Shown here: one piece after another, positions 1 through 7,944 of the stretch
Position numbering within the stretch: position 1 is the first letter of the stretch
How the letters are laid out: each line of letters starts with the position of its first letter
DNA from: Ardenticatenales bacterium
GTDB taxonomy: Bacteria > Chloroflexota > Anaerolineae > Epilineales > Epilineaceae
Assembly (NCBI GenBank): GCA_020853525.1
Contig: JADYYS010000011.1
Location: 1-64,000 of the forward strand
DNA: 64,000 bases
Direction: 5' to 3'
Notes under the pieces: generated by a model
Seen by the model: only the letters and a program-made list of their open reading frames with translations
Told to the model about the DNA's origin: nothing
Databases searched by the model: none
Position numbers and translations under genes: made by a program

Positions 1-27
1 GCCTTCGCGGGCACCCAGAAGTCCGAA

Positions 28-47
28 GCGCCCGCGAAGGCGGGCGC
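28..47 (-). terminator. GC-rich hairpin downstream of the NTPase gene
   Basis: An 8-bp perfect inverted repeat (GCGCCCGC / GCGGGCGC) with a GAAG tetraloop lies about 115 bases beyond the stop of the minus-strand NTPase gene. A second, mutually exclusive pairing joins bases 1-11 with 31-41. There is no T tract, so a terminator role is a guess. I see no gene in bases 1-161. Confidence 0.3.
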
Positions 48-161
48 AATGGCCGAAGGCCACCAGCCGGCCAGCTTCAGCTGCCGGTGGTTCGTCGTCC
101 GCAAATCGAGATGTGACGGGCTACTAGGCCCGTCGGCCGCCCAACGGCGGACCGCCATCGA

Positions 162-1784
162 TCAACCGCCCGACCGCCAGATCGCCAGGAACAGCGGCGT
201 TCGAAAGCAGACGCGCTCGTCGTCCCCCACCGCAAGCAGCCCGAGGTCAAGCCCCGCGCGCAGCGCTGCCTCCAGGTCGTCGCCCGTCCATCCGCCTGCC
301 GCCGCGACGGCCTCCGGATCCGCCACCCGACCCGCCCGTTCCAGCCCCGCCACCGCATCGACGACCCGCCGCACCGCCGGCGGCGCGGTGCGCCATGCGC
401 CGTCCCATAGCCGTGCGTACAGGTCGCCCGCCCGCCCGGCGCCGGCACGCAGGCGCTCGGCGACGGTGTCGACGGGCGCGGCGCGCAGCTCGCCGGCGGC
501 CAGCAGGATCGCCGCCGGATGTCCGGCCGCGGCCGCCACGAGGCCGGCGAGCGCGCGGTCCGCCGCCGCGGCGACGCCGTACAGCGCGCGGCGGCGGCAC
601 TCGTGGCGCAAGAGCGCGAGCGCGGCGGTGGGGTCCAGGGCGGGCATCGGAACGGTCCGGGCTGTCTGGAAGGCGCCCCATCCGAGCCGGCTCGTGATCA
701 GCCAGCGCGGGCCGGCGCCCACGCGCGCGATGGCGCGCGCGACCGCCCACATCTCGCGTGCGTCGTCCACGCCGTCGACGACGATGAGCGAGTCGGCGGT
801 GGAACCGATCGCGCGGCCGGCGGCGAGGACCGACCGTCCGGCGGCTGCCGTGCCGCCGATGGGGGAGGGGATCGTATCGAGTCGGTCCGTCCGTGCGTCG
901 CGCGGCTCCTCGATGGCCACGGCCGTGGACCATCGCCCTGCCGGCGCCTCCTCGCGGAGCGTCGGGCGGGCGAGCGGCGGGTCGACGCTCCCGGCCTCAT
1001 CGACGATCCCGGCCCCGCCGGGGACCGGACGCCGCCGCCGATCGCACGCGCGCAACCAGGCCACATGCGCCGGCGTTTCGCCGTCCAGCAGCTGCCGCAC
1101 GAGGGCGGCGGCGACGGCGGACTTGCCGCTGCCGCCCGGTCCGAACAGCACGAGGACCGGTGAACGGCGCTCGTCCGCCCACCACGACCGCAACTGCGCG
1201 TGGATCCGGTCGACCCCGAACAGCTGACCGCCGTTCGGGGCGGGCAGGCGGTGGCGCAGCTGTTCGCGCCGGTGCTCCGCTGCGGCGCCGGCCTCGAGGA
1301 GGCGCAACCGGTGGGCGATGATGTCGAGGCCGAGTCCGAGGCGGCGTTGCACCGTTCGCGGGTGGCGCCCGGACACCAGCGCGGCCAGGCGACTGGTCGA
1401 GAGGCCGAGGTCGGGGCGCAGGTAGAGGTGGTACACCGCGCTGCAGCCTTCGAGCGCGGCGTCGTCGGTGCTGAAGTCCAGCCGCACGCGCTCGAGCGCC
1501 GCGGAAGGATCGGCGCCGCGCCGCGCCGTTGGGAACCCGGTGATCGGAACCTCCGCGGCCGCCCCGCCCGCCCGCCGCTGCGCGAGCTCGGCCTCGACCG
1601 TCTCGCACAGCACCTGGCCGAGCGCCCATTGCCGGCTCGACCGCGTGACCGGGCTGCCGTGCCGATCGAGCCGGCGCGTGACGAGGACGAGGTCGGCCAG
1701 CGGGCCGTCGGCCGGCGTGCGGTCCGACCAGAGCTGGCGCAGCGCGATCCGAACCGCGCGCGGCGTGATCGCGTCGGCGCTCAC
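162..1784 (-). CDS. STAND-like P-loop NTPase
   Basis: A predicted 540-residue cytosolic protein. A Walker A motif GPGGSGKS lies near residues 215-222 and a Walker B-like stretch SLIVVDGVDD near 332-341, followed by an SR-type sensor (LITSR), as in STAND/NB-ARC ATPases. The N-terminal 200 residues include a helix-turn-helix-like segment (RHPRTVQRRL). The protein ends soon after the ATPase core, without the long C-terminal repeat domain usual in STAND proteins. The GTG start overlaps the TGA of the upstream LuxR-type gene in a GTGA, which implies translational coupling. Role inferred: a signal-responsive switch working with its partner regulator. The ligand is unknown. Confidence 0.72.
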   Translation of the reverse strand: MSADAITPRAVRIALRQLWSDRTPADGPLADLVLVTRRLDRHGSPVTRSSRQWALGQVLCETVEAELAQRRAGGAAAEVPITGFPTARRGADPSAALERVRLDFSTDDAALEGCSAVYHLYLRPDLGLSTSRLAALVSGRHPRTVQRRLGLGLDIIAHRLRLLEAGAAAEHRREQLRHRLPAPNGGQLFGVDRIHAQLRSWWADERRSPVLVLFGPGGSGKSAVAAALVRQLLDGETPAHVAWLRACDRRRRPVPGGAGIVDEAGSVDPPLARPTLREEAPAGRWSTAVAIEEPRDARTDRLDTIPSPIGGTAAAGRSVLAAGRAIGSTADSLIVVDGVDDAREMWAVARAIARVGAGPRWLITSRLGWGAFQTARTVPMPALDPTAALALLRHECRRRALYGVAAAADRALAGLVAAAAGHPAAILLAAGELRAAPVDTVAERLRAGAGRAGDLYARLWDGAWRTAPPAVRRVVDAVAGLERAGRVADPEAVAAAGGWTGDDLEAALRAGLDLGLLAVGDDERVCFRTPLFLAIWRSGG

Positions 1785-2122
1785 CGCTGCGGCCCCGCCG
1801 ATGAACCCGACGCGCCGCCGAAGAGGCCGATGCGGTGCGCCCAGGCGACGACCTGGTGGGCCGTGCCGAAGCCGGTGTTCCGATAGATCGCCGAGATCGC
1901 CTTGTCGCACGTGCTGCGGCTGCGGCGGAGGCGGTGCGCGATCGCCGGGCGATCCAGACCCTCGCACAGCGCGAGGACCACGGCGCGCTCGCGGCGGCTG
2001 AGACAGTCGGCCGGGGGATCGGCACGCGGATCGCGGCGTGCCCGTTCGACCGGCGGGAGCGGCGCGGCGAGGGGCGATGTCGCGGCGAGCGGTGCGGTGC
2101 GTCGAACGGGCGGCGGCGACAT
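1781..2122 (-). CDS. Small LuxR/GerE-type HTH regulator
   Basis: A predicted 113-residue protein. Residues about 42-100 form a GerE-like DNA-binding domain: LSRRERAVVLALCEG, then a helix-turn-helix (AIAHRLRRSRSTCDKAISAIYRNTG). There is no receiver or sensor domain; the first 35 residues are Pro/Arg/Ala-rich. AGGAG lies 8 bases before the ATG. The stop overlaps the NTPase start by four bases. MalT-type regulators join a STAND ATPase and a GerE domain in one chain; here the two functions may be split over two genes. That comparison is inference. Confidence 0.72.
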   Translation of the reverse strand: MSPPPVRRTAPLAATSPLAAPLPPVERARRDPRADPPADCLSRRERAVVLALCEGLDRPAIAHRLRRSRSTCDKAISAIYRNTGFGTAHQVVAWAHRIGLFGGASGSSAGPQR

Positions 2123-2204
2123 GCGGTTGGCTCCTGGCGGCGGCGGCAGGCGCCGCGATCCGGTTCAGGATGCCAGGATAGGAACCGGGCGTTTCGCGGG
2201 TGTC

Positions 2205-3524
2205 TCAGGCTGCGCTGTCGCCACCGCGTCGGCCGGCGTCGCGCAGCAGGCGGGCGATGGCGGCCGCGAGGCGGTCGGGGTCGTGGCGGGTGGGCTGGGC
2301 GTCGCTGATCAGGTCGGCGCGCATGAGGTCGGGTACGTAGCCGTTGCGGCTTGCACCGAGGACGGGCGGGACGAGCGGCAGGTTGGGGTTGCGCGCGAGC
2401 GGCGCCAGGTTGTCGTTGGCGAGGACGATGTCGATCACCGGGCGGCCGAGGTGACGGCGCAGGGCCTCGACATGGTCCTCCAGGCTGTAGCCGTCCGTTT
2501 CACCGGGCTGGGTGGCCACGTTCGCCACGTAGACCACGGGTGCGCGGGTGGCCTCGAGGGCCGCCGCGATGTCCGGGACCAGTAGGTTGGGCAGGACGCT
2601 GGTGTACAGGCTGCCCGGACCGAGGATGATGAGGTCGGCGTCCAGGATCGCGGCGACGGCTTCGGGGTAGGCGGCCGGCGCGTCGGGCTCGAGGAAGACG
2701 CGGCGGATCGGCGCCTCGCCGTGCGGGACGCGGGACTCGCCGGCCATCACGCGGTCGTCGGCCAGCTCGGCGAACAAGGTGACGTGCGTCAGCGTGGACG
2801 GGACGATCCTGCCGCGGACCGCGAGGACGCGGCTCGACGCGCGCAGCGCGCTCTCAAAGCTGCCGGTGATGCCGGTCATCGCGACGATGAACAGGTTGCC
2901 GAAGGCGTGACCGCCCAGCTCGGTGCCGTCGCCGAAACGGTACTCGAACAGGCGCTGCATGAGCGGCTCGGTGTTCGCCAGCGCAGCGATGCACTGCCGG
3001 AAGTCGCCGGGCGGATGGACGCCGAGGCTCTGTCGCAACCGCCCGCTCGACCCGCCGTCGTCCGCCACGGTGACGATGGCCGTGATCTGGTCCGTGTGCT
3101 GCTTGAGGCCGCGCAGAAGTGTCGAGAGGCCGGTGCCGCCGCCGATCGCGACGATCTTGGCGTCCGAACGGCGGCGGCGCCGGCGGTCGACGATGTCGAC
3201 GAGCGCCGGCGAACCTTCGGGCGCGACGGCGGTCAGGAGCGAACGGTTCAGGCCGTACAGGCCGCCGAGCGCCATGCCGAGGCCGATGACGAGGAACAGG
3301 ATGGCGCGCACCGCCTGCGGCAGGAACTGCAGCGTGGCGACGTACAGGAGGGGCTGGATGTCGCCCGGCAGCGCCGAATCCCGGTAGGCGTCGATGAGGG
3401 AGTACGCGATCCCGAGCGCCATCGCGGTGATGCCGGCCAGGAGCAGGGCCAGCCAGCGCTTGACCTGCATGCCGGGCATCAACCATTTCAGGGAGCGGCT
3501 CTTCGGCCAGTCGGGAAGGCGCAT
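2205..3524 (-). CDS. yvcK: YvcK/CofD-like protein with N-terminal membrane anchor
   Basis: About 439 residues. Two hydrophobic segments at the N-terminus (WLALLLAGITAMALGIAYS; a second around FLPQAVRAILFLVIGLG) precede a full YvcK domain that opens with VAIGGGTGLSTLLRGLK and continues with TVADDGGSSGRLR, GDFRQCIAAL, GGHAFGNLFI and GPGSLYTSVLPNLLV. YvcK (gluconeogenesis factor) binds UDP-sugars and links carbon status to envelope synthesis in Firmicutes and Actinobacteria. The B. subtilis protein is shorter and has no anchor; membrane-anchored forms occur in other phyla. A TTG start 12 bases upstream is possible; I chose the ATG. It lies downstream of an ECF sigma/anti-sigma pair on the same strand. 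Confidence 0.9.
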   Translation of the reverse strand: MRLPDWPKSRSLKWLMPGMQVKRWLALLLAGITAMALGIAYSLIDAYRDSALPGDIQPLLYVATLQFLPQAVRAILFLVIGLGMALGGLYGLNRSLLTAVAPEGSPALVDIVDRRRRRRSDAKIVAIGGGTGLSTLLRGLKQHTDQITAIVTVADDGGSSGRLRQSLGVHPPGDFRQCIAALANTEPLMQRLFEYRFGDGTELGGHAFGNLFIVAMTGITGSFESALRASSRVLAVRGRIVPSTLTHVTLFAELADDRVMAGESRVPHGEAPIRRVFLEPDAPAAYPEAVAAILDADLIILGPGSLYTSVLPNLLVPDIAAALEATRAPVVYVANVATQPGETDGYSLEDHVEALRRHLGRPVIDIVLANDNLAPLARNPNLPLVPPVLGASRNGYVPDLMRADLISDAQPTRHDPDRLAAAIARLLRDAGRRGGDSAA

Positions 3525-3597
3525 CGGGCGCGACAACTCTGCTGTGGCATCGGGACGACGGCGGTGCGGCGGCCGCGGGGTTCGGACGGTGTCTCGA

Positions 3598-3897
3598 TCA
3601 GGCGTCGGCAGCCCAAGCGCGGAACAGCGCCATCAGGACGGTCTCGGCCTCGGCCGAGACGTCGGCCGCGCGCAGCCGGCCGGTGGCGGCGATCGTGAGC
3701 TTCATTTGGTCGAGGTACAGCTGGCACGGCGGACAGAAGGAAAGGTGGAGCTCGAGCCGCTGGAGATCGTCGGGCGCCATGGCCCCTTCGAGGTAGTCGG
3801 TGATCGCGTCGACCAGTTTCTCGCACGTGAGTTGCGGAGCGCCGTGCAAGTGCGCGTCCGCAACGTCCGCCGGTTGGGGTTCGATCGAGGGCTGCAT
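3598..3897 (-). CDS. Zinc-finger anti-sigma factor
   Basis: A small 99-residue protein with a putative zinc-binding site: Cys in LTCEKLVDAI and the downstream HLSFCPPC, giving the HxxxCxxC arrangement of zf-HC2 (ZAS) anti-sigma domains. No membrane segment follows, so it would be a soluble redox- or metal-sensitive anti-sigma factor. It begins about 45 bases after the ECF sigma gene, the usual order for a cognate pair. A GTG three bases upstream is an equally possible start. Confidence 0.8.
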   Translation of the reverse strand: MQPSIEPQPADVADAHLHGAPQLTCEKLVDAITDYLEGAMAPDDLQRLELHLSFCPPCQLYLDQMKLTIAATGRLRAADVSAEAETVLMALFRAWAADA

Positions 3898-3942
3898 CAC
3901 GCGGTCATCCCTTCAGCCATGGTCTTCCTCCCGGTGCCACGC

Positions 3943-4632
3943 TCAGGCGGCGTGGAGGTAATCTTCGAGCGCGTGCCGGACCGCCGTGCGGGCACGGTGC
4001 AGCAAAACGCGCTGATTCGTCGCCGTGATGTCCAGCTCGTTACAGACTTCGTCGGCATCCCAGCCCATTACGTCCCGCAGCGTGATGACGGCGCGCTGCC
4101 GCTCCGGCAGTGCCGCGATCGCCGCGTCGACGACATCGCGCGCTTCGGCTGCGAGCACGCGCCCTTCGGCATCGAGCCACGGCTCGGGCGGCGCCTGCCA
4201 GTAGCCCACCGTACTGGTGCCGAGGCCCCAGAACCGGTCGGAATCGGCGGAGCCGCCATCGTCGTCGCCGTCCTCCGTGGCGAAGGCCGAGAAGGGCACG
4301 GTGCGTGCCTCGCGGCGACCGCGGGTGCGCGCTTTGTTGGCGACGATACGGAAGATCCACGTGCGGAGCGCGCTGCGACCCTCGAACCCGTCGAGCCCCT
4401 GCAACACACCGACCCACGCTTCCTGGACGACCTCTTCGGCCGTGGCGCGGTCGCGGACGAAGAGCTGCGCCAAGCGCACCATCGACGGGTGCAGCTGGTG
4501 GACGAGATCGGCGAACGCGGCCTCGTCCCCCCGGCGCAGCGCGTGGACCAACGCAATGTCGCCGCCGAGGGCTGGATCACCGCCCGGCGCGATCACCGTC
4601 GTTGGCGCATCGGGGGCGATGCCGGTGCTCAC
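3943..4632 (-). CDS. ECF-family RNA polymerase sigma factor
   Basis: About 229 residues. Region sigma2 (AFADLVHQLHPSMVRLAQ, EEVVQEAWVGVLQGLDGFEG, LRTWIFRIVANKARTRGRRE) and region sigma4 (ALPERQRAVITLRDVMGW, HRARTAVRHAL) are complete, with an Asp/Gly-rich linker of roughly 50 residues between them. I chose the GTG at 4632 because AGGAG lies 9 bases before it; an in-frame TTG 21 bases upstream has no better site. It forms an operon with the following zinc-finger anti-sigma gene. The regulon is not visible. Confidence 0.88.
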   Translation of the reverse strand: MSTGIAPDAPTTVIAPGGDPALGGDIALVHALRRGDEAAFADLVHQLHPSMVRLAQLFVRDRATAEEVVQEAWVGVLQGLDGFEGRSALRTWIFRIVANKARTRGRREARTVPFSAFATEDGDDDGGSADSDRFWGLGTSTVGYWQAPPEPWLDAEGRVLAAEARDVVDAAIAALPERQRAVITLRDVMGWDADEVCNELDITATNQRVLLHRARTAVRHALEDYLHAA

Positions 4633-4674
4633 GATTCCGCGCTCCTGTCGCAACGACGCAGGCGCGCCGTCGAA

Positions 4675-4714
4675 GGCTGGGGGGCCGGGATTCGAACCCG
4701 GACTGACGGATTCA
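4675..4714 (-). repeat. attL-like copy of the tRNA-Gln 3' half
   Basis: These 40 bases are identical, in the same orientation, to 10362-10401. That stretch is the tRNA-Gln gene from the anticodon loop through variable region, T arm and acceptor to the second base of CCA. The copy lacks the 5' half of a tRNA. Such duplications arise when tyrosine-recombinase elements integrate at a tRNA anticodon loop. No integrase gene is visible between the copies. The 4715-4834 stretch beyond it holds nothing else I recognise. Confidence 0.75.
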
Positions 4715-4834
4715 TAAGGCTACGTTGAGGGGACGTTGGCCTTGGCCAGCCTGCAGCAACGGATGCTAGCGTGTCTTGTGGCGGGTGACCAGAACGGCCG
4801 TCGGCGGCCAACATGTGACGGGATGTGCCACGCA

Positions 4835-4858
4835 GGTTGGCATCACGGTTGGCATCAA
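4835..4858 (+). repeat. Tandem 12-bp repeat near left tRNA copy
   Basis: Two adjacent units, GGTTGGCATCAC and GGTTGGCATCAA. The same motif occurs as GGTCGGCATCAG plus GGCTGGCATCAT at 10279-10302, just inside the right tRNA boundary. Paired short direct repeats inside both att sites resemble the arm-type binding sites of tyrosine integrases. That assignment is inference. Confidence 0.55.
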
Positions 4859-4901
4859 CTGGCGTCAGCGCCTTGCGTGCCTGCGCGCTCTGGTCGACCG
4901 C

Positions 4902-5111
4902 TCAGGGCTTCCGCGCCTCGTCGGCGAGCAGGTCGGCCATGATGATCGCGGCGATCTCCTCGTCCGACTCGTCGCCGATGTCGTAGTATCGGTGCGGCGA
5001 TCCGCTCGCCGTCGGGACGGTGGCGATCAGCGTGGTCCGCTTGCCCGGCGCCGGCGTGCGTGTCCTGACGAGCGTGCGGCGACGCGGCTGGGGTTGGCGG
5101 TTGTCGGTCAT
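4902..5111 (-). CDS. Small protein, basic N-terminus and acidic C-terminus
   Basis: A 69-residue protein of unknown function. The first third is rich in Arg/Thr/Pro (RRRTLVRTRTPAPGKR) and the last third is acidic and helical (DESDEEIAAIIMADLLADE). The site AGGGAGG abuts an ATG at 5117, too close to serve it, but lies 6 bases before the ATG at 5111, so I start there. It lies inside the tRNA-bounded segment. I recognise no family. Confidence 0.5.
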   Translation of the reverse strand: MTDNRQPQPRRRTLVRTRTPAPGKRTTLIATVPTASGSPHRYYDIGDESDEEIAAIIMADLLADEARKP

Positions 5112-5212
5112 GTTCATCCTCCCTCAGGTGATCGATCGGGGGCGGCCGATCGGGCGTTCATGAGCGCCGCGCGAACGCCTCGCACCGCGTTGTCAGATGA
5201 CGTGCGCCGCGT

Positions 5213-5356
5213 TCATCTGCCGCCGCTGCATGCGCAGCCGGCGCCCTTGTGACAGTTCTTGTCGAGCGAGATGCAGCTGTCCCCGCAAAGCGTTGACCGG
5301 GCCGGGTTACAGCACTTGCAGCATCTCCCTCTGCCGCCCCCACCTGGCGTAAGCGT
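5213..5356 (-). pseudogene. Remnant of a Cys-rich small protein gene
   Basis: A 47-codon open frame ending at TGA 5215-5213 encodes RCCKCC followed by CGDSCISLDKNCHKGAGCAC, nine cysteines in all. From memory, the CGDSCIS...CH..GCAC pattern recurs at the C-terminus of small bacterial proteins of unknown function. The frame has an in-frame stop upstream (5359-5357) and no ATG, GTG or TTG before the Cys region, so the 5' part seems lost. Bases 5357-5590 between this frame and the next gene hold no gene I can support. Confidence 0.5.
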
Positions 5357-5590
5357 TCAGTGGGCGGGCCGAGCGTAGCGGTTGTCCGCAGGTAGGAGCC
5401 GCCGTATGCTGTGGAGCATGCAGATCAGCATTCCGAGTGCAGGTACGCTCCGCGACCACCAGCAGCGACGGCGTCGTGTTCCTCGACTATGCCCGTCAGG
5501 CAGCCGTTGGTCATGACGCCCCGTTGTCGCGCGTTCCCGGCACGTGAACAGGTTCCTGCCATCACGGCATCATCGAAAGGGACCGATACC

Positions 5591-7834
5591 ATGGTCTACG
5601 TGCGCCGGATGACAGCTAGGTTCGCACTCTTGATGGCGCTCGGGCTCGGGGTCTGGATCGCGACGCCCAATACCTGGCCGATCCAGGCGCGCGCGTGGGT
5701 CACGGCGCTCCTCCATCCTCCGTCCCCGATGCAACTGCGACTCGAGGCGGAGCCAGCGCATCGGGTCCGAGCCCAGCTCGGCGGCGCAGTGACCAAGGTG
5801 GCAGTCGGCGACGGCCACATCTTCGCCGGCGTCGGGCCGCGTTTGATCATGTTCGATGGGGCCGCCAAGGACGACCCGGTCGAGCTGGCGGCGTCCGACC
5901 CGCTTCCGGCGAGGGTCAAGTCCCTGGCGGCGCTGGACGGGGCGATCGCCGTGGGCTACGGCATCCAGGACGAGGGCGGCCCCAATGGAATCGCCCTCTT
6001 CCGTCCCGGCCCCAATGGCCAGCTTTCCGTTCAAGGCATGCTGCCCCTGAAGGGCGTGCCGGTGGCCATGCTGGTCGACGGCGACACCCTGATCGTCGCC
6101 ACCCGAATGCAGACGACGGACGATCTGTCGCCCCCGACACCGAGCCCCGCGGGCGAGGCCGGTGACGTTCCCGCCAGCCCTGGCAACGTCACCTACCACG
6201 GCGGCGAGGTCCTCGCCGTCGACGTTGCGGATCGGACGGCGCCGCGCATCGTGGGTACGCTGGTCCTGGACGAGGTGCCGTCGGCGCTCGGCCGCGACGG
6301 TGGCCCGGTGTACGTCATGACGACCGCGTACCACTCCGCGTTCGATGGCACCGCCGTACTCCAGGCGGTCGATGTCTCGGATCCCGCTCACCCCCGGCGG
6401 ATCGGCTCGTTCGAGGTCGGCGAGTACGGGGGCACGGGCGACCCTGGGTTGGCCGTCAAGGGCTCCTTTGCCTTCGCCGGCGTCGGCGCCATCGATCCCG
6501 GCGTGGCCATCATCGACATCCACGACCCGAACAACATGCACAAGGTGGCGAACATCAACTCCATCGCCACCTCGGTCGCGGTGGTCGGACACATGCTGTA
6601 CATCCTGGACGCAGGGGAGGTGGAGCTCGTCGACGTGACCGATGTGTCGCAACCTCAGGTCGTGGGCTCGTTGCCGTCGCACATCCGGGACTTGGTCGTC
6701 GACGGTGACCGGCTTGTGGTGGCGGAGAGTACCGACACCGAAGACGAGGATGAGACCTACGGCAACTTCGGCAGCGTAGGCGTCTACTCCATCGCCGATG
6801 GCCCGCAGCATCCGACGCACACAGGCACATGGCGCAGCCTCGTCGACATGACGAGCGCGGCGGCCAACGCCGACCGGGTCTACGTCACCGTCGCCAACAG
6901 CCTCGTGGCGGCCATCGACACCAGCGACCCGGGCCGGCCGCAGCGCGTCGGCGCGGCCCGCTGGCACACCGGCTGGTCGCTCATCGTGACCGAAATGGCG
7001 CTGGCGGACGGGACGGTCGGGATGATCGACATCGGCTCGGGCGGGTCCTCCCTTTACCTGGCGCAACTCGGCGCTGATGGCGTCCCGCAGCCGGCGACGG
7101 CGCTCGACCTGGACGCGCACGCCGTCGGCGTCGCCGCCGATGGCCCACTCATAGCGGTGCTCGTGGAGCGCACGTTCAACTTCCGTGGTCCTCCGTCCCC
7201 GCCGGTGGACAAGGCCCTCCGGCTGTACCGCCTGGCCGACGACGGCACCGCGACGCTGGCCGGCGAGACGGCCGTTCCCGGCTCGCCGGTGGCCGTGGCA
7301 ATGCGCGGGTCCGTCGTCTACGTCGCCACAACCAACGGCCTGCAGGTTGTCGACGTGGCGGACGCGTCGCAGCCGACGCTTGTGCGGTCGGTGTCGGATG
7401 TCGCCGTCCTGCCTCTCCCCTTCGACCCGCAACGCATCTCGCTCGGCGGCAACCACTTGGCCGTGGCCATCGCGGGCGGTCTCCGCCTCTTCGATGTCGC
7501 CAACGCCCTCATGCCGCGTGCCATCGGGGACATTGCCATCAACGACCTTCAAGCGGTCGCCGTCTCGCCCAGCCTGGTCTTCGCCGCGTCACCTCGGGCG
7601 AACGACACCAGCCACGTGGCGGCCTACTCCGTGGGCGATGTCGGCGGCCGCCCGGTGTTCGAGGCACAGCTCCCGAGCCCGGTGCGATCGCTGACGACGC
7701 AGGGCGATGTCCTTGTGGCGATCACCGAGGAGACGGGAATCTATTGGCTGAGTGCCAACACGCTGCCCGACGCGCCGCCCGCGATACCGCGCTGGAGCAG
7801 CATCTGCCTGCCGTACCTGGAGCAGCCCCGCTGA
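5591..7834 (+). CDS. Secreted LVIVD-type beta-propeller protein
   Basis: About 747 residues. An N-terminal signal or anchor (MVYVRRMTARFALLMALGLG) is followed by repeated blades of the LVIVD kind: VEVDV-like strands such as LEVVDV/LVDVTD, 'DVSDPAHPRRIGSFE', 'DVTDVSQPQVVGSL', 'DTSDPGRPQRVGA', 'DVADASQPTLV'. LVIVD-repeat proteins are extracellular propellers of uncertain role. The C-terminus is SICLPYLEQPR, one of several LP motifs in secreted proteins here. An upstream in-frame ATG at 5411 would add 60 unconserved residues; GAAAGGGA before 5591 favours the shorter start. It lies within the tRNA-bounded segment, convergent with another propeller gene. Confidence 0.85.
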   Translation: MVYVRRMTARFALLMALGLGVWIATPNTWPIQARAWVTALLHPPSPMQLRLEAEPAHRVRAQLGGAVTKVAVGDGHIFAGVGPRLIMFDGAAKDDPVELAASDPLPARVKSLAALDGAIAVGYGIQDEGGPNGIALFRPGPNGQLSVQGMLPLKGVPVAMLVDGDTLIVATRMQTTDDLSPPTPSPAGEAGDVPASPGNVTYHGGEVLAVDVADRTAPRIVGTLVLDEVPSALGRDGGPVYVMTTAYHSAFDGTAVLQAVDVSDPAHPRRIGSFEVGEYGGTGDPGLAVKGSFAFAGVGAIDPGVAIIDIHDPNNMHKVANINSIATSVAVVGHMLYILDAGEVELVDVTDVSQPQVVGSLPSHIRDLVVDGDRLVVAESTDTEDEDETYGNFGSVGVYSIADGPQHPTHTGTWRSLVDMTSAAANADRVYVTVANSLVAAIDTSDPGRPQRVGAARWHTGWSLIVTEMALADGTVGMIDIGSGGSSLYLAQLGADGVPQPATALDLDAHAVGVAADGPLIAVLVERTFNFRGPPSPPVDKALRLYRLADDGTATLAGETAVPGSPVAVAMRGSVVYVATTNGLQVVDVADASQPTLVRSVSDVAVLPLPFDPQRISLGGNHLAVAIAGGLRLFDVANALMPRAIGDIAINDLQAVAVSPSLVFAASPRANDTSHVAAYSVGDVGGRPVFEAQLPSPVRSLTTQGDVLVAITEETGIYWLSANTLPDAPPAIPRWSSICLPYLEQPR

Positions 7835-7944
7835 AGTCAGCGTCTCGTACTGTGTATCGGCCTCCGGAGTGAACCGGCACCTTCGCCCGCCAGCGGGTCA
7901 GTTCGCTCACGAGTTCATTCCGCAATAGCCTTCACGCCCAGCCC

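Noticed and set aside
49-1227. Plus-strand Arg/Ser-rich frame at the left edge
   Set aside because: It is the complement of the NTPase gene, which carries Walker motifs; high G+C makes such shadows common.
4675-4714. Second functional tRNA-Gln gene
   Set aside because: Only the 3' half is present; the D arm and 5' acceptor strand are missing.
5158-5343. Minus-strand frame of 61 codons from a GTG at 5343
   Set aside because: Its composition is random-looking, and the overlapping frame carries the recognisable Cys motif; I report that one as a remnant.
7835-7944. Terminator between the convergent propeller genes
   Set aside because: AGTGAAC and GTTCGCT arms are imperfect and far apart; no convincing hairpin or T run.
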